Notes under the pieces: model-generated
Seen by the model: only the letters and a program-made list of their open reading frames with translations
Databases searched by the model: none
Told to the model about the DNA's origin: nothing
Part shown: positions 8,710-18,947 of the stretch, piece by piece
Numbering within the stretch: the stretch's first letter is position 1
Layout: the number at the start of each line of letters is the position of its first letter
Translations under genes and position numbers: made by a program
Assembly: GCA_030951095.1 (NCBI GenBank)
Contig: JAUZQI010000014.1
Span: forward strand, 1 to 30,659
Origin: Mariprofundus sp.
Lineage (GTDB): Bacteria; Pseudomonadota; Zetaproteobacteria; Mariprofundales; Mariprofundaceae
Direction: 5' to 3'
DNA length: 30,659 bases

Positions 8710-9917
8710 AACAGCTGCTCCATGCCATTGTTTGCGGATACCAGTGGCCCTTTTCCTGTTTTCTTATCCTGTTTATTACGAGATGTGCGCATCTCGATAC
8801 GCTTGTTGCCTGGTTGATGGCGCTGTACGGAGAGTACAAACCCGACCAATATACATTCACCGAGTAAGGCACTTCCGCCATAGGATACGAAGGGTAATGG
8901 CATCCCCTTGGTCGGCAACATGCCCATAGCAGCCCCCAGATTAATCATCAGGGCTGTACCAATCACGACGACACAACCGATAATCAACAGCCGTGCAAAC
9001 ATATCTCCGGATTTGATTGCCAACCAGATAGCACGCCCCAGTAGTGCGGCAAATACAGCAAGTACTGCGAGTATTCCCACCAGACCCAGCTCTTCTCCAA
9101 TACTGGCCGAAATGAAGTCGGTAAATACCTCCGGCAAATAAAACAACTTCTGCACACCCTGCCCAAGTCCTGTACCGAACAGCCCCCCGCTACCAAAAGC
9201 AATCATGGACTGAATCAACTGATAATCACTGCCAAGCGGATCATTCCACGGATCCAAAAAGCTTGTCAGGCGTTGTACACGATAGGGTTCGGCGATCATG
9301 GCAATCACACCGACCGGCACAAAGGTCGACACCAGCGCCAACAGATGCCGTATCGGAACGCCACCGACAAACCACATAGCAAAGCAAACCACCGATAACA
9401 GTACCGCACTGCCGAAATCCGGCTGCAACAGCAGTAACACAAGGGCAACGCCCAGAACGACCAGCATCGGGGCAAGACCACTGGCAAACTGCTGCAGACG
9501 TTCAGGAAAAGAACTCAGGTAATAAGCCATGTATATGATCACAGCCGGTTTTAGTAACTCTACAGGCTGCAAGGTCAGGCCGAACAGGGAAAACCAACGC
9601 TGGGCACCATTGATTTCCTTGCCCAGGCCCGGAATCAACACAGCAACCATCAACACCATCGTAGTTGCCAGTACAGGCACTGCAATGGCTCGCCACCAAT
9701 TCACATCAATACGTGAAAGAACCCATATGATTACAATTCCAACCGGGATATAAAACAACCAGTGCCGAATAATGCGCAGTGGATCATCGTAACGAACCTC
9801 GGCCACACTGACGCTGGCACTATAAACCATCAGCACACTAAAACACATCAGCGCCAATACGCATCCGGTGACCACCGGATCCGGCGGAGCAAGCATCTTC
9901 ACAGTTGGCTGCCTCAT
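8706..9917 (-). CDS. ftsW: SEDS peptidoglycan glycosyltransferase FtsW
   Basis: Polytopic inner-membrane protein of 403 aa with about ten predicted hydrophobic segments. It polymerises septal glycan strands together with FtsI. Signature stretches include the TLQPVELLKPAVI region, PDFGSAVLL, PEVFTDFISASIGEELGLVG, and MGMLPTKGMPLPFVSYGGSALL near the end. The basic C-terminal tail (RTSRNKQDKKTGKG) is cytoplasmic. I choose ATG 9917 (MRQPTVKML) because it gives the same ATGA overlap with the upstream gene (murD) seen at neighbouring junctions. An in-frame ATG at 9935 would overlap murD by 22 bp. Confidence 0.96.
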   Translation of the reverse strand: MRQPTVKMLAPPDPVVTGCVLALMCFSVLMVYSASVSVAEVRYDDPLRIIRHWLFYIPVGIVIIWVLSRIDVNWWRAIAVPVLATTMVLMVAVLIPGLGKEINGAQRWFSLFGLTLQPVELLKPAVIIYMAYYLSSFPERLQQFASGLAPMLVVLGVALVLLLLQPDFGSAVLLSVVCFAMWFVGGVPIRHLLALVSTFVPVGVIAMIAEPYRVQRLTSFLDPWNDPLGSDYQLIQSMIAFGSGGLFGTGLGQGVQKLFYLPEVFTDFISASIGEELGLVGILAVLAVFAALLGRAIWLAIKSGDMFARLLIIGCVVVIGTALMINLGAAMGMLPTKGMPLPFVSYGGSALLGECILVGFVLSVQRHQPGNKRIEMRTSRNKQDKKTGKGPLVSANNGMEQLF

Positions 9918-11320
9918 GAATTTTGCTCCAGGCAATTCACAGCCGTTATGAATGCATTACCGCGCTCAATATAATCTTTAAATTGATCCTGACTGGCAGC
10001 CGCAGGTGATAGCAGCACCGGCGCACCACTCGCCATTTGCACCGCCTGTTTCACTGCCTGCTCCACTGTTTTAACAAAAGTGGCCTGCACACCTGCTACT
10101 GCAGCCAGGCCCATAAACGGTTTCATATCCGTGCCAATAACCAGCATGTGCTCGACATGGTCAGCTACGGCATCCTTGAGTACCGAAATATCTAGCCCCT
10201 TACGCAGTCCACCACAAATCCACACAACCTGATGAAACGATTCCAGCGCCGCTTTTGCCGCATCCGGATTCGTTGCCTTGGAATCGTTGTACCATTCACG
10301 GCCAGCGATCGGCCCAAGCGATTGCAATCGATGCGGCAACCCCCTGAAAGAAGTAAGTGATTGCCGGATCACGCTGGCAGAAATGCCAAAGTCCGCCGCA
10401 GCCTGTGCTGCACAGGCCAGGTTGAGGTGTTGATGCTGACCTTGTGCAAGCAACTCATCGGACGACACGGTGTAAACCACCTCATAATGGTGCCAGAATA
10501 CCTGCCATGAGCCGTTAGGCTGAAGGCTCAGACCGGCATCCAGCCCTCCTGTTCTCTGTACATCTGTTCCCTTCCCGTCTGCATTATCTATACCGAAACG
10601 GCGGACATACACACCGCGCCCGCGCAATTCATCGGCCAGCGCGTTCCAGCAAGCATCTGCCGGCAACATGGCCTTGTCGCCTTCTGTCTGATTGGCAAAC
10701 ATGCGTAGCTTGGCCGCTTTGTAAGTATCCATATCGGCATGCATGTCAGCATGATCCGGTTGCACATTAAGTAATACAGCCCACTGCGGGTGGATTGGGT
10801 TGGCGCGTTCGAGTTGAAAACTGGAAAGTTCCAGAACGATACGCTGAGGGTCAGGGTGCTGTGCGTCACTGTCGCCCAACAATTCAAGCATGGGCACACC
10901 GATATTGCCGCCGGCTTCAATGCCACCGGAAAGAATATCCAGCATCGTGCTGATCAGGGAAACTGTGGTGGTTTTGCCATTGGTGCCCGTGATGGCAATC
11001 AAATCGCCATGGTATGCTTCACGGAACAGCTCCAGATCACCGAAAACCGGAACCCCTTCCGCTCTCACTTGAACCATTGCAGGGTGCTGCCAGTTGATGC
11101 CGGGGCTGACAACCAAACGGGCGAATCCTTTTAACAACTCCGCATCCAGACTGCCGGTGTGCAGCACAATATCCATGCCTTCAGGCAAGTTGACCGGAGA
11201 TTCATCGAATGCCTCACAAGCAATACCCCGGCGCATCAGAAAAGATGCCACTGCCTTGCCGGTTTTACCCATCCCGATAATGGCGGTTGCCATTTTCTGA
11301 TCATGAATCATGCCGCTCAT
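9914..11320 (-). CDS. murD: UDP-MurNAc-L-alanine--D-glutamate ligase MurD
   Basis: Second amino-acid-adding Mur ligase, 468 aa, cytoplasmic. It shows the N-terminal [16 protein letters not shown] motif, the ATP loop [22 protein letters not shown] with the lysine-region segment after [10 protein letters not shown], and the C-terminal [17 protein letters not shown] and [11 protein letters not shown] motifs typical of MurD. The ATG at 11320 overlaps the mraY stop by 4 bp, and the stop overlaps ftsW. The loop [17 protein letters not shown] in the central domain looks slightly extended. Confidence 0.97.
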   Translation of the reverse strand: MSGMIHDQKMATAIIGMGKTGKAVASFLMRRGIACEAFDESPVNLPEGMDIVLHTGSLDAELLKGFARLVVSPGINWQHPAMVQVRAEGVPVFGDLELFREAYHGDLIAITGTNGKTTTVSLISTMLDILSGGIEAGGNIGVPMLELLGDSDAQHPDPQRIVLELSSFQLERANPIHPQWAVLLNVQPDHADMHADMDTYKAAKLRMFANQTEGDKAMLPADACWNALADELRGRGVYVRRFGIDNADGKGTDVQRTGGLDAGLSLQPNGSWQVFWHHYEVVYTVSSDELLAQGQHQHLNLACAAQAAADFGISASVIRQSLTSFRGLPHRLQSLGPIAGREWYNDSKATNPDAAKAALESFHQVVWICGGLRKGLDISVLKDAVADHVEHMLVIGTDMKPFMGLAAVAGVQATFVKTVEQAVKQAVQMASGAPVLLSPAAASQDQFKDYIERGNAFITAVNCLEQNS

Positions 11321-12387
11321 CTGATTTTAAGGGTGGAAAGCGCAACCAGTGCCAGCAAGATGGAAATAATCCAGAAACGAACAATAACTTTCGGCTCAGC
11401 CCAACCCTTTAATTCATAATGGTGATGAATCGGTGCCATGCGGAATACCCGCTTGCCGGTCATTTTAAAGCTGGCTACCTGCACCATCACCGATACCGCC
11501 TCCAGCACGAACAGACCGCCGGCAATAGCCAGCAAGAACTGCTGATGCACTGCGCAAGCGACAAAGCCGAGCGCACCGCCCAGCGCCAGTGCACCCACAT
11601 CTCCCATAAATACCTGAGCCGGATAGGTGTTGTACCACAGGAAGCCGAGACAGCCTCCGACCACAGCCCCACAGAATACAGCCAGTTCGCCTGCACCGGG
11701 AACAAATGGAATCATCAAATAAGCTGAAAACTTGGCATGGCCGGCCAGATAAACGACCACAGCCAGAGCGCTGGCCACCATAAAGGTTGGCGCAACAGCC
11801 AAGCCGTCCAACCCATCCGTCAGATTCACTGCATTGGAGGTGCCAACCAGCACGAATAGCACAAAGACCGGATAAAACCACCCCATATTCCACTGTGCAT
11901 TAAAGAAGGGGATATCCACAACAGGATCGGTCATCACCATCAAACCGGCTGCAGCAATTCCACCAATCAGGCATTGCGAAATTAACTTCCAGCGCCCTGC
12001 CAGCCCTTTTGGGTCACGGCGAATAATTTTCAGATAATCATCCAGCCAACCGATTACGCCATACCCCAGCGTCACCAGTAACGCCAGCCAGACAAAACCA
12101 CTGGTTAAATCTGCCCAGAGCAGCGTGGCAATCGTCAGCGATAACAGAATCAACACCCCGCCCATAGTCGGCGTACCCTGTTTGATCAGATGCGTCTGCG
12201 GCCCGTCATTGCGAATGGGCTGACCCTTGCCCTGATGCGCTTTCAGCCAGCGGATAAACAATGGCCCCAGCAGCCAGCACAACACCAGTGATGTCACCAG
12301 CGCATAGACCGTACGGAAGGTAATATACTGAAACAGATTAAAGAAGGAAAACTGATCATGTAGCGGATACAGGAGGTTATAGAGCAT
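11317..12387 (-). CDS. mraY: Phospho-MurNAc-pentapeptide transferase MraY
   Basis: Polytopic inner-membrane enzyme of 356 aa that forms lipid I from UDP-MurNAc-pentapeptide and undecaprenyl phosphate. Visible are [20 protein letters not shown] at the start, [11 protein letters not shown], the Asp pair in [35 protein letters not shown], and the [11 protein letters not shown] box at the cytoplasmic end. I choose ATG 12387 (11-bp overlap with murF), with GGGGAGG 6 nt upstream; a TTG at 12393 also exists. Confidence 0.96.
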   Translation of the reverse strand: MLYNLLYPLHDQFSFFNLFQYITFRTVYALVTSLVLCWLLGPLFIRWLKAHQGKGQPIRNDGPQTHLIKQGTPTMGGVLILLSLTIATLLWADLTSGFVWLALLVTLGYGVIGWLDDYLKIIRRDPKGLAGRWKLISQCLIGGIAAAGLMVMTDPVVDIPFFNAQWNMGWFYPVFVLFVLVGTSNAVNLTDGLDGLAVAPTFMVASALAVVVYLAGHAKFSAYLMIPFVPGAGELAVFCGAVVGGCLGFLWYNTYPAQVFMGDVGALALGGALGFVACAVHQQFLLAIAGGLFVLEAVSVMVQVASFKMTGKRVFRMAPIHHHYELKGWAEPKVIVRFWIISILLALVALSTLKIR

Positions 12388-13765
12388 TCGCAACCTCCCC
12401 GGAGCAGAGTAGCGTCACTACTGTTTCCAGTGCCATGGAGCGCGATGCCTTGACCAACACCGTATCACCGACCACAAACGACGCATTGGTCAGCACAGAA
12501 AGTGCTTCTTCCGTTGTGGAAAACCACCTTGCCTCTGCATGTTTTTCTGCCAGCACCTGCATCTGTCTGCCAATCAGATAAACACAGTTCAGGCCATTAA
12601 TATCGAGCCCGGCATGGGCGGATTCCGACACCTCACCCAATTCTGCCATATCACCCAGAATGGCAATCCTGTTGCCTGGCAATGCGCGCAGCGTATCAAT
12701 GGCTGCCTGCATGGATACCGGATTGGCATTGTAGCTATCATCCAGTACCAGCATACCATTTTTTCCCTCGCAACGATGCATGCGCCCGGCCAGTGGCTGC
12801 CAGCCAGCCAGCGCGTTGGCAACATCAGGTAGCGTGTACAGACATTCACGATCATGTAAAAAGCGCAACATGATGGATGCCGTAAAAGCAAAATTTTCAG
12901 CCCAGTGGCGTGCCGGCAAGGCTAGTGTTACGTGATGATATTGGCCTTGATATGCCAGCGTCAATTCACAGTCATCCAGCTGCCATCTAACCACTTCAGT
13001 TTCATACGAATTATCGTCATGCGCATCATCAACAGCCAAAGCCTGTTCGGGCACAGCGATATGATTCTCCCGCATCAGGGCTGCCACATCCTGGCCGAGA
13101 GCGCACCAGCCGCCATCGTTCAAACTGTCCAGCAATAATGCCTTTTCCCTCACCACACCGGATAATCGGCCCAGACCTTCGCTATGAGCTGCAGTGATGC
13201 CGGTCAAGACTGCAATATCCGGCTGCACCATAGCCGCCAGCCGAGCCATTTCACCGCATTCACTAATGCCACACTCAACGACAGCAATATCGGCATCAAC
13301 CGGAATACGCAACAGTGTCTGCGGCACACCAACCAGATTATTGAAGTTGGCGCGGGTAGCCGCGACCTTGAACCCCATAGCGGCAAAGCCGGTTTCCAGC
13401 ATCGAACGCAGGCTTGTTTTGCCATACGAACCGCTGATGGCGATAATAGTCGTAGCTGACAAATGTATTCGCCAGGCATGGGCAATATCACCCAGTGCCT
13501 GCAGGGTATCCCCCACCTCCAGCTTGCTGTTATCGAGACCTGCCCAGAGAGATACCCCCTGATGATCACCAATCAGCGCCTGTGCCTGTTCAGCTACTGT
13601 TGAAGCAAAGGCATGCCCGTCGAAACTGGGCCCGCGCAGGGCAAGAAATACCTGCCCTGACTCAAAATCACGCGTATCGGTTGCTACGCCGGTGATGACT
13701 TCCGGAATAGCGCCCGACCAATACCCGTTTGTGGCGCTTGCTGTCTCGCTGCCGCTCAACCGCAT
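12377..13765 (-). CDS. murF: UDP-MurNAc-tripeptide--D-Ala-D-Ala ligase MurF
   Basis: Mur ligase of 462 aa that adds the D-Ala-D-Ala dipeptide from Ddl. The N-terminal recognition domain reads [27 protein letters not shown]. The ATP loop is [14 protein letters not shown], where most relatives have an N or S instead of the Tyr. [11 protein letters not shown], the [12 protein letters not shown] stretch after DDSYNA, and [10 protein letters not shown] are typical for MurF. The ATG overlaps murE by 10 bp; no strong ribosome site is seen, so coupling to murE translation is likely. Confidence 0.95.
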   Translation of the reverse strand: MRLSGSETASATNGYWSGAIPEVITGVATDTRDFESGQVFLALRGPSFDGHAFASTVAEQAQALIGDHQGVSLWAGLDNSKLEVGDTLQALGDIAHAWRIHLSATTIIAISGSYGKTSLRSMLETGFAAMGFKVAATRANFNNLVGVPQTLLRIPVDADIAVVECGISECGEMARLAAMVQPDIAVLTGITAAHSEGLGRLSGVVREKALLLDSLNDGGWCALGQDVAALMRENHIAVPEQALAVDDAHDDNSYETEVVRWQLDDCELTLAYQGQYHHVTLALPARHWAENFAFTASIMLRFLHDRECLYTLPDVANALAGWQPLAGRMHRCEGKNGMLVLDDSYNANPVSMQAAIDTLRALPGNRIAILGDMAELGEVSESAHAGLDINGLNCVYLIGRQMQVLAEKHAEARWFSTTEEALSVLTNASFVVGDTVLVKASRSMALETVVTLLCSGEVANAL

Positions 13766-15288
13766 ACCGATACCCGATCAAGCCCGTGTTTGTGGTATAA
13801 ATATTTGTTGGTAATCTCAGCATCCAGCCATGGTAAACGCCGACCGCACACTTCCATGTATGCCTCATGCCCTTTGCCTGCAATCACCAGTACATCTCCA
13901 TCCCGCAAACAGTCGACGGCTTCCGAGATGGCCTGTTCCCTGTCCAGCTGCAGGTGAATCTCAGACCTGTAGGGCTGGGACATACCGTGCTCAATCTCTG
14001 ATGCAATCACTGCCGGCATTTCACCGCGCGGATTATCAGATGTAATCCAGACCACATCCGCCAAATCAGCAGCAATTTCTCCCATATGCGGCCTCTTCTC
14101 GCGATCGCGTTCACCACCGCAGCCAAACACCAGAATCAGGCGCTCGCGCGTCAACTTGCGTGCGGCCTCAAGACAACGCTCCAGCGCTTCCGGCGTATGG
14201 GCGTAATCGATATAAACTTGCCCGTAACCGGCTTCAAGTTCCTGCATCCGCCCCGGCGGAGCACTGATATGACCAAGCAAGCCCGGCAGATCGGACAAGG
14301 AAGCGTTGGTCGAAACCATTAACGTCAGCGCCGTACAAGCAACATTTTCTGCATGGAAATCACCCAGTGGAATATCCTCGATGACAACCTCTTCATCACC
14401 CTGCTTCAAACGCAACAACCCCGGTAATTCCTGTTCCCAGGCCAGATCAACATCATCACGATACAACCCGTGCCCATACCAACAGCTGTTCTCAGCGGCA
14501 TGTTGCCGAATATCCTCATGGTCGCCATTGGCTATCACATTGCCACCGTCCGCAGCTGTTTGTTGTATAAAGCCGGTTTTAGCCGCCAGGTAGGAGGCAT
14601 AGCCACCATGATCCTGCAAATGATCATGGCCCATATTGGTCCAGATGGCCGTGTTGAAATGCAACCCGGCAATGCGCTGCTGAACAATGCCGTGCGATGA
14701 AATTTCGCTCACGATGGCATGCACATCTTTCTCACAGGCCGCTGCCAACATGGCATGCATGGTCAACATGGATGGGGTGGTATTTCCGATATCACGAATA
14801 TCATCGGCACTGCGCATCCAGCCCAGCGTGCCCGTACTCCACACCTGTTTACGCTGATAACGACTCAATGCTTCGCGCAACATCCAGGCAACACTGGTTT
14901 TCCCATCGGTGCCTGTGATTCCGTATAAATGACTGCCGACGCCTTCGCTGCGAAACATGCGGCGCAACAGTTGCCCCGCTTTCTCCATGTTATCCAGATG
15001 CAAATGCGGTAGATCGGTATCAACCTCGATTCCCACGCTGATAACCGCCACCGCACCATTCAAACAGGCAGCTTCAGCATATTCGCTGGCATGATCCCGA
15101 CTGCGCGGCAAGCACATCAGCGCATAGCCGGGTTTGGCAAAACGCGAATCATCACAGATACCCATGATGCAGATATCTTCATCGTCCGATGCATCACCCG
15201 CATCCAGCCGACCGAAACTCTGCCCCAGATCCCGTAACGAAAACCCATGAGGAAACTCGGCGGTATGTGTCTGCCCTGAATTATTCAC
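13756..15288 (-). CDS. murE: UDP-MurNAc-L-Ala-D-Glu--meso-diaminopimelate ligase MurE
   Basis: Mur ligase of 510 aa that adds the third residue of the stem peptide. The ATP loop GTDGKTS is at about residues 126-132. NTTPSMLTMHAML and the carbamoylated-Lys region are in the central domain. The substrate-choosing DNPR motif is at about 418-421 (SDNPRGE) and specifies meso-diaminopimelate over lysine. I choose GTG 15288 (VNNSGQTHTAEF), which overlaps ftsI by 8 bp and has GAGG about 9 nt upstream. The open frame continues to 15432, but that part lies inside ftsI and matches no MurE sequence. Confidence 0.95.
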   Translation of the reverse strand: MNNSGQTHTAEFPHGFSLRDLGQSFGRLDAGDASDDEDICIMGICDDSRFAKPGYALMCLPRSRDHASEYAEAACLNGAVAVISVGIEVDTDLPHLHLDNMEKAGQLLRRMFRSEGVGSHLYGITGTDGKTSVAWMLREALSRYQRKQVWSTGTLGWMRSADDIRDIGNTTPSMLTMHAMLAAACEKDVHAIVSEISSHGIVQQRIAGLHFNTAIWTNMGHDHLQDHGGYASYLAAKTGFIQQTAADGGNVIANGDHEDIRQHAAENSCWYGHGLYRDDVDLAWEQELPGLLRLKQGDEEVVIEDIPLGDFHAENVACTALTLMVSTNASLSDLPGLLGHISAPPGRMQELEAGYGQVYIDYAHTPEALERCLEAARKLTRERLILVFGCGGERDREKRPHMGEIAADLADVVWITSDNPRGEMPAVIASEIEHGMSQPYRSEIHLQLDREQAISEAVDCLRDGDVLVIAGKGHEAYMEVCGRRLPWLDAEITNKYLYHKHGLDRVSVCG

Positions 15289-17155
15289 CCAGCCATACCT
15301 CAAGCATATCTCCGTGCTCCAGCCCGTTGGTATTAGCAGGTTTCTGCCGTCTGACCCAACCGGAACCATGCACATGCAGCCTGATCCCTCGGCTGGCAGC
15401 AAAACGCCTGATCTCACGCATCGACATGCCATTCACCGATTCAGCCTCTGTTAGCAAAGCAACATCAGCGATCTCCAGGGTTTTCCAGTCCGGTTCATTC
15501 TCGACTCGGGCTGAAACGCCGAGGTAGGGCAATACGCTTTCTGCAATATGCCGGAAAATCGGTGCAGCAACCTGACCGCCATAAATGCTTTTTTTCGGTT
15601 CATCCACTACCACGACAATGGCCAGCTGCGGATTATCCACTGGTACCAGACCGGCAAATACGGCATTGTATTTGCCTTTGCTGTATCCACCCCTCGAATT
15701 GGGTTTTTGCGCCGTTCCTGTCTTGCCGGCCACAGTGTATCCGACCGGTACAGCCTTCCATCCGGTGCCATCCTTGCTCGTCGCATACTCCATCATGCGC
15801 ACCACCTGCCGGGCTATTTTTGCCTGCATCACCCGCTCAGGTGCCTGCTTACCCAACTGATCAGCGAACAAGACCGGTGCGACATGCTCTCCTGCATTTG
15901 CCAATACGGAAAATGCCGCTGCAAGTTGCAACGGCGTGACAGCGATCCCCTGTCCGAATGCGATGTTAGCTGTTTCGACTGGCCCCCAGCGATCGGGGGG
16001 CAGCACAATGCCATGTGACTCTCCACTTAATCCGGTACCGCTTCTGCTTCCGAAGCCGGCCCGCGATAGCGTGTCATAGAGTGCCTCCGGACCAATATCC
16101 ATAGCCAGCTTGGCTGCGCCAATATTACTGGAATGCACCAGTATCCCGGTAATATCAAGCCAGCCGGCCTTGTGATCATCATGGATAGTGTAGTCGGCAA
16201 CCCGCATCGAACCATTTTCGCAAAATACGCGTGAATCCGGCTGCCATCGCCCTGATTCAAGCGCTGCCGCAACGGTAAAAGGCTTCATGGTCGAGCCCGG
16301 TTCAAACACATCGGTGATTGCCCTGTTACGCCATTCCCCCGGATGAAAGCGGCGATAGTTATTCGGGTTGTAGCCCGGCCAGTTGGCCATTGCCAGAATC
16401 GCGCCATCTTTCGGACGCATCACGACAACGGAACCGCCTTTGGCATGCTGTTCGCGCACGCCTTCGGCAAGTGCAGCATAAGCAAGGCTCTGGATCGAAG
16501 CATCCAGCGTCAGTGTCATGGCCTTGCCCGGCACAGGTGGCCGAATCCAGCTGCTGTCCGGCAATGAATGCCCCCTGGCATCGCGTCTGACCTGGCGAAG
16601 GCCGGGGTTGCCTGTCAACATTGCGTTCCAGGTACGCTCCACACCCTCGAGACCACGACCGTCAACGCCGACAAAACCAAGCAGATGCCCTGTCTCAGGC
16701 CCAAGCGGCTGATAACGACGCCACTCCTGCTCCCGGCGAATACCCGGGATATTCAGTGCCATCACTTTTCCCGCTACGGATGGTGGCACCTGTCGGGCCA
16801 GCCAGACAAACCCCTTCCGCTTGCGTAGTTTACGCCCCAATTTTGCAGTCGACAGACCAAGTGTTTTTGCCAGAGCAGCGATACGATCGACAGGTACCTC
16901 ATCGGCAATCGCCGCAATAGACGGGATCTCGACACTTTCAGCTAGCGTGCGCCCCTGACTGTCCAGAATCGGCCCGCGCGGAGCCATGATGGTATATTCA
17001 CGATAACGCTGTTTTTCCGCTTTGGCACTCAGTGTATCTGCCTGCAGCCACTGTAAATCAACCGCCCGCACCGCCAGCAAAAGTAGCCCCAGCACCAGCA
17101 ACCCGGCCAGCGCTTCAATGCGGCGACGGACAAAAATCTGCTCGTCCCGGTTCAC
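15281..17155 (-). CDS. ftsI: Septal transpeptidase FtsI (PBP3), with C-terminal PASTA-like domain
   Basis: Class B penicillin-binding protein of 624 aa. A membrane anchor lies at about residues 15-33. The pedestal domain (about 50-210, with APRGPILDSQGR) precedes the transpeptidase. Active-site motifs are S288-TMK291 (EPGSTMKPF), SSN at 342-344 and KTGT at 478-481. A 60-residue tail after about 565 (ALLTEAESVNGMSMREIRRF...) looks like a PASTA domain, a muropeptide or beta-lactam-binding fold absent from E. coli FtsI. The start is GTG 17155, overlapping the ftsL stop by 4 bp (GTGA), with AGGTGA upstream. Confidence 0.96.
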   Translation of the reverse strand: MNRDEQIFVRRRIEALAGLLVLGLLLLAVRAVDLQWLQADTLSAKAEKQRYREYTIMAPRGPILDSQGRTLAESVEIPSIAAIADEVPVDRIAALAKTLGLSTAKLGRKLRKRKGFVWLARQVPPSVAGKVMALNIPGIRREQEWRRYQPLGPETGHLLGFVGVDGRGLEGVERTWNAMLTGNPGLRQVRRDARGHSLPDSSWIRPPVPGKAMTLTLDASIQSLAYAALAEGVREQHAKGGSVVVMRPKDGAILAMANWPGYNPNNYRRFHPGEWRNRAITDVFEPGSTMKPFTVAAALESGRWQPDSRVFCENGSMRVADYTIHDDHKAGWLDITGILVHSSNIGAAKLAMDIGPEALYDTLSRAGFGSRSGTGLSGESHGIVLPPDRWGPVETANIAFGQGIAVTPLQLAAAFSVLANAGEHVAPVLFADQLGKQAPERVMQAKIARQVVRMMEYATSKDGTGWKAVPVGYTVAGKTGTAQKPNSRGGYSKGKYNAVFAGLVPVDNPQLAIVVVVDEPKKSIYGGQVAAPIFRHIAESVLPYLGVSARVENEPDWKTLEIADVALLTEAESVNGMSMREIRRFAASRGIRLHVHGSGWVRRQKPANTNGLEHGDMLEVWLGE

Positions 17156-17415
17156 AGGTGAATCACCTGCATCGGTTTTGGCGGTGCCATGCCCAGCTTG
17201 CTGTTGGCATATTGCCGCAACCGCTCAGGGCGGGTCAGGCTCGCCGCTTCAAGGCGCAGCTTGCTTGATTCACGCTGAACCTCCTTATGCTGCGTCACCA
17301 AACGCTGTGTCTCCAATGACATTTCGTAACGCAAATGCGATAACCATATCTGGCCTGCCGCCAATACGGCTATGCATAGTGGCAGCAACATCCAGAGTTT
17401 AATCCAGCCACTCAT
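17152..17415 (-). CDS. ftsL: Cell division protein FtsL
   Basis: Small bitopic protein of 87 aa. One membrane segment spans about residues 4-24 (LWMLLPLCIAVLAAGQIWL). It is followed by a charged periplasmic coiled-coil stretch (SLETQRLVTQHKEVQRESSKLRLEAASL) and the LxxYANSKLGM ending typical of FtsL. It pairs with FtsB and FtsQ. The ATG at 17415 shares one base with the rsmH stop (TGATG). A longer in-frame reading to 17610 is antisense-free but lies inside rsmH and lacks family support. The call rests on topology and on position between rsmH and ftsI. Confidence 0.9.
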   Translation of the reverse strand: MSGWIKLWMLLPLCIAVLAAGQIWLSHLRYEMSLETQRLVTQHKEVQRESSKLRLEAASLTRPERLRQYANSKLGMAPPKPMQVIHL

Positions 17416-18422
17416 CAGTGCAGCCCCCCTGAATATCCAGCCAATTTTTTCGCTTCTGCAGCGGTCAAACGTTGTGCTACCCTCAACATGGAAGATCGAC
17501 TGCGCGGATTGGCCGTTAGCTCCTGATCGTCTGCACGCAACGGCTTCTTTTGAAGCCAGCGCATGGTAGGTTGTTTGCCACACACACAGATTGGCATTTC
17601 CGGCGGGCAAATGCAGGCATGCACCTCTGCCTCTATCAAATCACGAATACGACGATCTTCGCCAGAATGAAAAGAAATAACCGCCAGTTTGCCGCCCGGT
17701 TGCAAGTACGACATAGCCGCCCGGATACCTGTATCAATCTGATCCATTTCTCCGTTTACCCAGATACGCAATGCCTGAAAGGTACGTGTGGCCGGATGCG
17801 TCTTGCCGAAACGGGCCTGCTTGGGTACGGCATGGAAACAGATATTTTCGAGATCGGCTGTGGAATTCAGCTCACCGACACGGACAGCTTTCAATATGGT
17901 GCCGGCAATACGCCGCGCATAACGCTCATCGCCAAAGCTACGTAACACATCAACAAGCTCCCGCTCGGACACATGCTCCAGCATTCGATCCAACGGCTGA
18001 CCACTTTCCGTATCCATGCGCATATCCAGCGGCCCGTCCTGCCTGAATGAAAAACCGCGTGTTGCATTGTCCACCTGCGGTGAAGAAACCCCGAGGTCGA
18101 AACCAATGCCGCTCACCTGCTGCCAGCCCTCGTTCTCAAGTCCGGCCCCGAGTCGGGCAAAATCACTGTGTAATATGGAAAAACGGCTATCTTCCTGCGC
18201 CAGTTGTTTACCGGCCACAACAGCCTCGGGGTCGCGATCGAAGGCGAGCAGCCTCCCTTTGTCCGACAGCCTGGCAAGCAGAGCCCTGCTGTGCCCGCCG
18301 CGACCGAACGTACAATCAACGTAGCGCCCGTCAGGATCGGAGAACATAGCGTCAACAAAAGCATCCCGGAGCACTGGAATATGTTCGGAGTATTGTTCGG
18401 TATGTTGCTTGGTCGTGGCCAC
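17415..18422 (-). CDS. rsmH: 16S rRNA (cytosine-1402-N4) methyltransferase RsmH (MraW)
   Basis: SAM-dependent methyltransferase of 335 aa acting on 16S rRNA at the P site. EHIPVL near the N terminus, the SAM-binding YVDCTFGRGGHSRALL, FDRDPEAV, and GIGFDLGVSSPQVDNATRGFSFRQDGPLDMRMD are all diagnostic. The C-terminal end carries VISFHSGEDRRIRD and NPRSRSSMLRVAQR. GTG 18422 is chosen because it lies one base after the mraZ stop; an in-frame TTG at 18440 would overlap mraZ by 17 bp. The choice between them is uncertain. Confidence 0.95.
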   Translation of the reverse strand: MATTKQHTEQYSEHIPVLRDAFVDAMFSDPDGRYVDCTFGRGGHSRALLARLSDKGRLLAFDRDPEAVVAGKQLAQEDSRFSILHSDFARLGAGLENEGWQQVSGIGFDLGVSSPQVDNATRGFSFRQDGPLDMRMDTESGQPLDRMLEHVSERELVDVLRSFGDERYARRIAGTILKAVRVGELNSTADLENICFHAVPKQARFGKTHPATRTFQALRIWVNGEMDQIDTGIRAAMSYLQPGGKLAVISFHSGEDRRIRDLIEAEVHACICPPEMPICVCGKQPTMRWLQKKPLRADDQELTANPRSRSSMLRVAQRLTAAEAKKLAGYSGGLH

Positions 18423-18423
18423 A

Positions 18424-18855
18424 TCACAAACCCAGCTCAAAGCTCTGGGCTAACAGCAGATCGGCTTCGAGCTGCTTGTCCCAGCTGCTTTTATCCCATA
18501 TTTCAAATGTCTCGCCGGCGCCGGCAAACTGGACACTGCGACTTAATGAAGCGTAATCGCGCAGGGCCGGGGAGAGGAGGACCCGGCCCTGGCGATCTGC
18601 CAAATATTCCTGTGCCGAACTGATAACAATGCGTTTGTAGGCCCGCAGTGCTTCACTCGGCGGCGTAGCACTGATGCGCTTCTGTAAACGATTCCACTCG
18701 CGTTTGGGATAAGCGACCAGACAGCGTGAATGTGGTGTGCGGGTAATAATCAACTGGCCTTCTGCATGGCAATTCTTCAACACATCACGAAATGCAGCAG
18801 GGATGCTGACGCGCCCCTTGTCATCCATGTTATTGCTGAACTCACCCTGAAACAT
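18424..18855 (-). CDS. mraZ: Transcriptional regulator MraZ
   Basis: DNA-binding protein of 143 aa, first gene of the dcw cluster, with two SpoVT/AbrB-type half domains. The two DxGR motifs are visible: DDKGRVSIPAAFR near residues 11-23 and DRQGRVLLSPALRDYA near 87-102. MraZ is known to form a ring-shaped oligomer that binds repeated TGGGN boxes in its own promoter and represses the cluster in E. coli. The ATG at 18855 has GAGAGGG about 9 nt upstream. TGGGG motifs in the upstream promoter region fit autoregulation. Confidence 0.96.
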   Translation of the reverse strand: MFQGEFSNNMDDKGRVSIPAAFRDVLKNCHAEGQLIITRTPHSRCLVAYPKREWNRLQKRISATPPSEALRAYKRIVISSAQEYLADRQGRVLLSPALRDYASLSRSVQFAGAGETFEIWDKSSWDKQLEADLLLAQSFELGL

Positions 18856-18919
18856 TTTGCCAGCCCTCTCCCGCTTTCGTGGCGTGGTCTACTTACCAAC
18901 TATTCCCCACTAAATGCCA

Positions 18920-18947
18920 ATAATGTCCCCCAATCCACCCTTGTCAA
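18920..18947 (-). promoter_or_regulatory. Putative sigma70-type promoter of the dcw cluster (Pmra)
   Basis: On the minus strand TTGACA (18942-18947, a full -35 match) is followed after 16 bp by CATTAT (18920-18925, 4 of 6 matches to the -10 consensus). Transcription would begin near 18912, giving a leader of about 57 nt before mraZ. TGGGG motifs lie at 18948-18952, 18928-18932 and 18905-18909, with GGGTGG between the first two. Confidence 0.65.

Noticed and set aside
15289..15432. N-terminal extension of MurE
   Set aside because: The extra 48 residues are out of frame with ftsI coding there and match nothing in MurE; GTG 15288 has a ribosome site.
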